From Albula goreensis (Eukaryota; Chordata; Actinopteri; Albuliformes; Albulidae), in contig CM040745.1 of assembly GCA_022829145.1 (NCBI GenBank), positions 14,991,501 to 15,055,500 of the forward strand: a DNA stretch of 64,000 nt, given 5' to 3'. Position 1 is the stretch's first letter; every line of letters begins with the position of its first letter. This document shows, one piece after another, positions 63,955 to 64,000 of this stretch. The notes under the pieces were generated by a model, which searched no databases, had not been told where the DNA came from, and worked only from the letters and a program-made list of their open reading frames with translations. The position numbers were made by a program, and so were the translations under genes.

Positions 63955-63978
63955 TATATATATATATATATATATATT
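63955..63978. repeat. (TA)n microsatellite at the right edge
   Basis: Perfect TA alternation, about 24 bp, followed by TTCAG. Confidence 0.93.
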
Positions 63979-64000
63979 CAGTTGCTTAACAGGATTCTCA

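Larger units (their letters stand above)
36401..64000. other. Upstream intergenic region, no gene recognised
   Basis: About 27.6 kb upstream of epha6 with no ORF that I can assign to a host protein. The longest ORF (39313-39786 minus, 157 codons) has no recognisable domain, biased AT-rich codons and no splice or promoter context. The region holds two Tc1-like fragments, a LINE-type tail, many simple repeats, two degenerate minisatellites and several GC-richer unique stretches that may be enhancers. In mammals EPHA6 is flanked upstream by a gene-poor region, which fits, but synteny was not checked. Confidence 0.6.

Overview
The window looks like part of a teleost fish chromosome. It is AT-rich, poor in CpG, full of microsatellites, and littered with decayed fish-type transposons (Tc1-like, hAT, L1/Tx1-like LINE, a Gypsy-like LTR, a hairpin MITE). 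There are no bacterial or viral features, no long intact ORFs, no rRNA and no CRISPR. I recognise one host gene.

The gene is on the minus strand: the 5' end of an Eph receptor tyrosine kinase, almost certainly ephrin type-A receptor 6 (epha6). Exon 1 (35489-35567) encodes the start methionine and signal peptide and ends in a phase-1 GTAAG donor. Exon 2 (15796-15860, 65 bp) encodes the first 22 residues of the ligand-binding domain and is bounded by a good acceptor and a perfect GTAAGT donor. Joining them keeps the frame and reproduces the family junction ...SNQ|VVLLDTT...GELGWKTYP. The intron between them is 19.6 kb. Exon 3, a large ligand-binding exon in Eph genes, is not visible between 1 and 15795, so intron 2 runs off the left edge.

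Layout: 1-15795 is partial intron 2, with microsatellites, G-rich tracts and several non-repetitive stretches that read like conserved non-coding elements. 15861-35488 is intron 1, holding a hAT element with a nested LTR-like block (16738-18431), an L1-like reverse transcriptase remnant (20245-20960), a hairpin MITE (22855-23016) and a probable dispersed repeat (24940-25591). 34500-36400 is a sharply CpG-enriched zone around exon 1, taken to be the promoter. 36401-64000 is gene-free upstream sequence with two broken Tc1-like copies on opposite strands, a LINE-type tail, satellites, an unusual nested palindrome (52755-52820), a degenerate minisatellite beside a GC-rich putative enhancer (57095-57920) and a possible G-quadruplex (60669-60692).

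I found no convincing undescribed molecular system. The window is best read as the regulatory landscape and first two exons of a neuronal guidance receptor gene. The claims about conserved elements, CTCF, RE1 and G-quadruplex sites are hypotheses from reading the sequence and were not tested by alignment.
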